Of a DNA stretch of 64,000 bases, positions 62,110-64,000 are shown piece after piece. Below the pieces are notes generated by a model. The model did no database searches. It was not told the origin of the DNA and worked only from the letters and a program-made list of their open reading frames with translations. The translations under genes were made by a program, and so were the position numbers. This stretch comes from Methanomassiliicoccales archaeon (GTDB lineage: Archaea > Thermoplasmatota > Thermoplasmata > Methanomassiliicoccales > UBA472). Each line of letters starts with the position of its first letter. Positions within the stretch are counted from its first letter, which is position 1. Location of the stretch: positions 62,001-126,000 of the forward strand of contig CP058896.1 of assembly GCA_013415865.1 (NCBI GenBank), written 5' to 3'.

Positions 62110-63399
62110 TCAGAATACCGTCACTTTGCCATTTACAACTTTCTCTGTGACCTTGCCTATGTCGTCTAGCCAGTTGTCAGCAATAGCTCGCGCCTCGTTC
62201 TGCCATTTCGCAGCTTTTGCCCTTGCTTCCGGGGCAAGGAAGAGCTGGACACTGCAGGTCTGGGGGTCGCTGATGGGCCTCCCGATCTGTGAAAGTATGC
62301 GGACATGGGCCTCAAGAATGTCTCCCTTACCTGCTTTGACAACGTCAGTGGCTATCCAATTCGCCAAAATGTTGTACATCTTCCCAACATGGGTGATCGG
62401 GTTCTTACCTGCGCTCGCCTCCATTGACATTGGGCGGTATGGGGTAATCAGACCGTTCACGCGGTTTCCACGACCTACGGACCCATCATCCCCGTTCTCA
62501 GCGCTCAATCCTGTTACAGTGAGATAATAATTACCTGAATCGGGGTTGTCCGCATGATTGATGTCTACTTTGATGTTATAGTCTGTATACTTTACAGCAT
62601 AGTCGTGGACGAGGTTCCTCATCTCTTCGACGACACTTGAATAATGGTCGGCATCAGGAATATAACGGTCCACCATGGCGCAGGCGATGGTCATGGTGAT
62701 ATCCTTCCCATTCCGGGCGCACATTACCTTTACATCCTCGCCGGTCTCCTTTAGTTTCTTTTTCATGGCACCGTTGATATATCTCTCGGTCTCCAAGCAG
62801 ACGGTCTCAGTCTCAGACAATGGCGCATATGAACATCCAAAAGAGGTGTCGTTGGCAAGCAAACATCTGTTACCGCTATAATCTGGGGTGCATTTCTTTT
62901 GCAGTTCATCGAAGTTTTGGATCAGGTCCTGAGAACCCTTTCCGATCTTGCAGTCGACTATGACATCATTCTCTATGTCTAGGTTCGGGAACCTTTTCAG
63001 GTACTCCTTTGCTGCATTTATTGCTGTGGTGGAATAAGGAAGTCTTTCCCCGTTGACCTGGGTTATTGCCCTTCCAACGAGGAGGATGTATATCGGCTCG
63101 AGCATCCTTCCACCTCCGAATTTCGGTGCGCTCTGACCTCCTACGACCTCGTTCTGATCGGTATTGTGGTGGAGTATCTCTCCGCAATATTCAAGATACA
63201 TCTTGCAGAGGGCTCTTGATACTGATTCCGCCAATCCATCCGAGATGCTGTCCGGATGTCCGATACCTTTTCTCTCCACAAGTTCCACATTCTGTTTCTC
63301 GATGGGGGTAAGGTCGACATTCTCCACGATAATGTTCTTAGCGACCTTACGGGCTACTGGCTTTCTCAATTCAGGATTTCCTTTGACTGTCTTTGCCAT
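62110..63399 (-). CDS. mat: S-adenosylmethionine synthetase (archaeal type)
   Basis: Makes SAM from methionine and ATP. 429 residues of the archaeal family (COG1812), which is very distant from bacterial Met[19 protein letters not shown] near the start, [50 protein letters not shown] and the C-terminal [23 protein letters not shown] start. The upstream 160 bases are shared with a divergent HTH-CBS gene. Products of this gene feed LipA, the radical SAM protein, TrmY and the two methyltransferases in the window. Confidence 0.96.
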   Translation of the reverse strand: MAKTVKGNPELRKPVARKVAKNIIVENVDLTPIEKQNVELVERKGIGHPDSISDGLAESVSRALCKMYLEYCGEILHHNTDQNEVVGGQSAPKFGGGRMLEPIYILLVGRAITQVNGERLPYSTTAINAAKEYLKRFPNLDIENDVIVDCKIGKGSQDLIQNFDELQKKCTPDYSGNRCLLANDTSFGCSYAPLSETETVCLETERYINGAMKKKLKETGEDVKVMCARNGKDITMTIACAMVDRYIPDADHYSSVVEEMRNLVHDYAVKYTDYNIKVDINHADNPDSGNYYLTVTGLSAENGDDGSVGRGNRVNGLITPYRPMSMEASAGKNPITHVGKMYNILANWIATDVVKAGKGDILEAHVRILSQIGRPISDPQTCSVQLFLAPEARAKAAKWQNEARAIADNWLDDIGKVTEKVVNGKVTVF

Positions 63400-63558
63400 T
63401 TATATTCACCTTTTTCATGGACCGCGTGACATATTTTATCATGCTGGCCTGACACTCTTTTTCGAATGCGCGTGGTAGTTTTTTCCCCGATATAAGTATG
63501 ATTGACTCTATTATTCATTTACGAATATTCATATAGGAATAATAACATCCCTAATCAC

Positions 63559-64000
63559 ATGAAGTTTCCCGAGGAAACGGAGATCAAAAAGCTAAGGAAA
63601 GGACTGGACATTACTCAAGCTGAGCTTGCTGCCATGTCAGGTGTGAGCCAATCCACGATCGCGAAGATGGAACGTGGCGCGATAAAAGGAAGCTATGAAT
63701 CTGTCACAAAAATATTCAACGTCCTGGAACAGGAGATGAACAGAAGAAAACAAGGTCTCAGGGCCAGGGACGTTATGACGCCCAACGTAATCTCCATACA
63801 GATGTCTGATTCGGTCAGGCATGCTTCGGATCTTATGCGTCAGAGCGGTTATTCACAATTGCCTGTCTTCGATGGAAAACAGCATGTAGGGAGCATCAGT
63901 GAATATGACATTTTGAGCATGCTCCGTGAGGGCCGGAAAATGGAGGATCTCGGCCAGTTGCATGTATCGGAGGTCATGGCCGATCCATATCCTATCGTGA
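63559..64000 (+). CDS. XRE-type HTH protein with CBS domains, 3'-partial
   Basis: At least 147 residues, running off the window. N-terminal Cro/XRE HTH: IKKLRKGLDITQAELAAMSG, SQSTIAKMERGAIK. From about residue 69 a CBS domain: LRARDVMTPNVISIQMSDSV, GYSQLPVFDGKQHVGSISEY, followed by the start of a second (VSEVMADPYPIV). This HTH-CBS architecture is common in archaea, where CBS pairs bind adenosyl nucleotides. Being divergent from the SAM synthetase gene, it may sense SAM or AMP and control that promoter (inference). Confidence 0.9.
   Translation, partial: MKFPEETEIKKLRKGLDITQAELAAMSGVSQSTIAKMERGAIKGSYESVTKIFNVLEQEMNRRKQGLRARDVMTPNVISIQMSDSVRHASDLMRQSGYSQLPVFDGKQHVGSISEYDILSMLREGRKMEDLGQLHVSEVMADPYPIV

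Noticed and set aside
1-64000. CRISPR array, insertion sequence or prophage
   Set aside because: No spaced repeats, transposase, integrase or phage structural genes were seen.

Overview
The window reads as chromosomal DNA of a euryarchaeon, most likely from the Thermoplasmata side (Methanomassiliicoccales and relatives). The information-processing genes are archaeal: SRP54 and an archaeal SRP RNA, TrmY, the archaeal type of S-adenosylmethionine synthetase, a class I-like HMG-CoA reductase and UbiA-family lipid or quinone enzymes. Promoters look like TATA boxes, and many genes start with GTG or TTG close to Shine-Dalgarno motifs. The two-gene lipoate ligase (LplA plus a separate C-terminal domain) is known from Thermoplasma. 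An AIR-synthase-like protein resembling methanogenesis marker 2, a DUF1638 protein and an oxygen-sensitive class III ribonucleotide reductase fit an anaerobe with methanogen relatives, but no methanogenesis enzyme is in view, so the species is left open.

Layout. 1-5.2 kb: the end of a site-2 protease, a zinc-ribbon protein, NrdD, a winged-helix regulator and an AIR-synthase-like protein behind a perfect palindrome. 5.25-5.56 kb: SRP RNA on the minus strand. 5.7-9.9 kb: lipA-pdhA-pdhB-pdhC. 9.9-11.7 kb: a convergent operon of rubredoxin-FTR fusion, thioredoxin-like protein, LplB and LplA. 11.8-17.7 kb: small regulators, UbiA, MarC, an AbiV-like HEPN protein, thioredoxin, HisD and hypothetical genes. 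17.8-23 kb: radical SAM protein, two identical tRNA-Ile genes around a regulator and a DUF1638 protein, a SpeD-like protein, MsrB. 23.3-28.6 kb: HMG-CoA reductase, PheT, PepF, tRNA-Ser. 28.6-38.9 kb: CoaD/NTPase fusion, a sensor protein, TrmY-SRP54, a coiled-coil protein, an ArsR-like regulator, a KaiC/GvpD-like ATPase, PurB, tRNA-Ala. 39.3-41.3 kb: an Lrp-like regulator with a cysteine cluster, divergent from hybrid cluster protein. 41.3-51 kb: mixed genes including SRAP, ABC-F and an ABC exporter. 51.3-57 kb: one long minus-strand operon for membrane maintenance (SPFH plus zinc ribbons, three other zinc-ribbon proteins, LemA, TPM, coiled coil). 57.2-64 kb: FMN-binding glutamate-synthase-like protein, an unassigned small structured RNA gene, a thioredoxin-domain protein of the YyaL type, a winged-helix protein with SAM synthetase, and the start of an HTH-CBS regulator.

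How genes work together. LipA, LplA and LplB supply lipoyl groups to the PdhC subunit, but the usual E3 (dihydrolipoamide dehydrogenase) is absent here. A set of dithiol-disulfide proteins sits in the operon facing it. SRP54 and its RNA are both present, 27 kb apart. The 51-57 kb operon resembles the Bacillus ydjFGHI (PspA-SPFH-TPM) envelope module and is the best candidate for a poorly described archaeal system. The small RNA gene at about 58.93-59.05 kb is the best candidate for an undescribed RNA.
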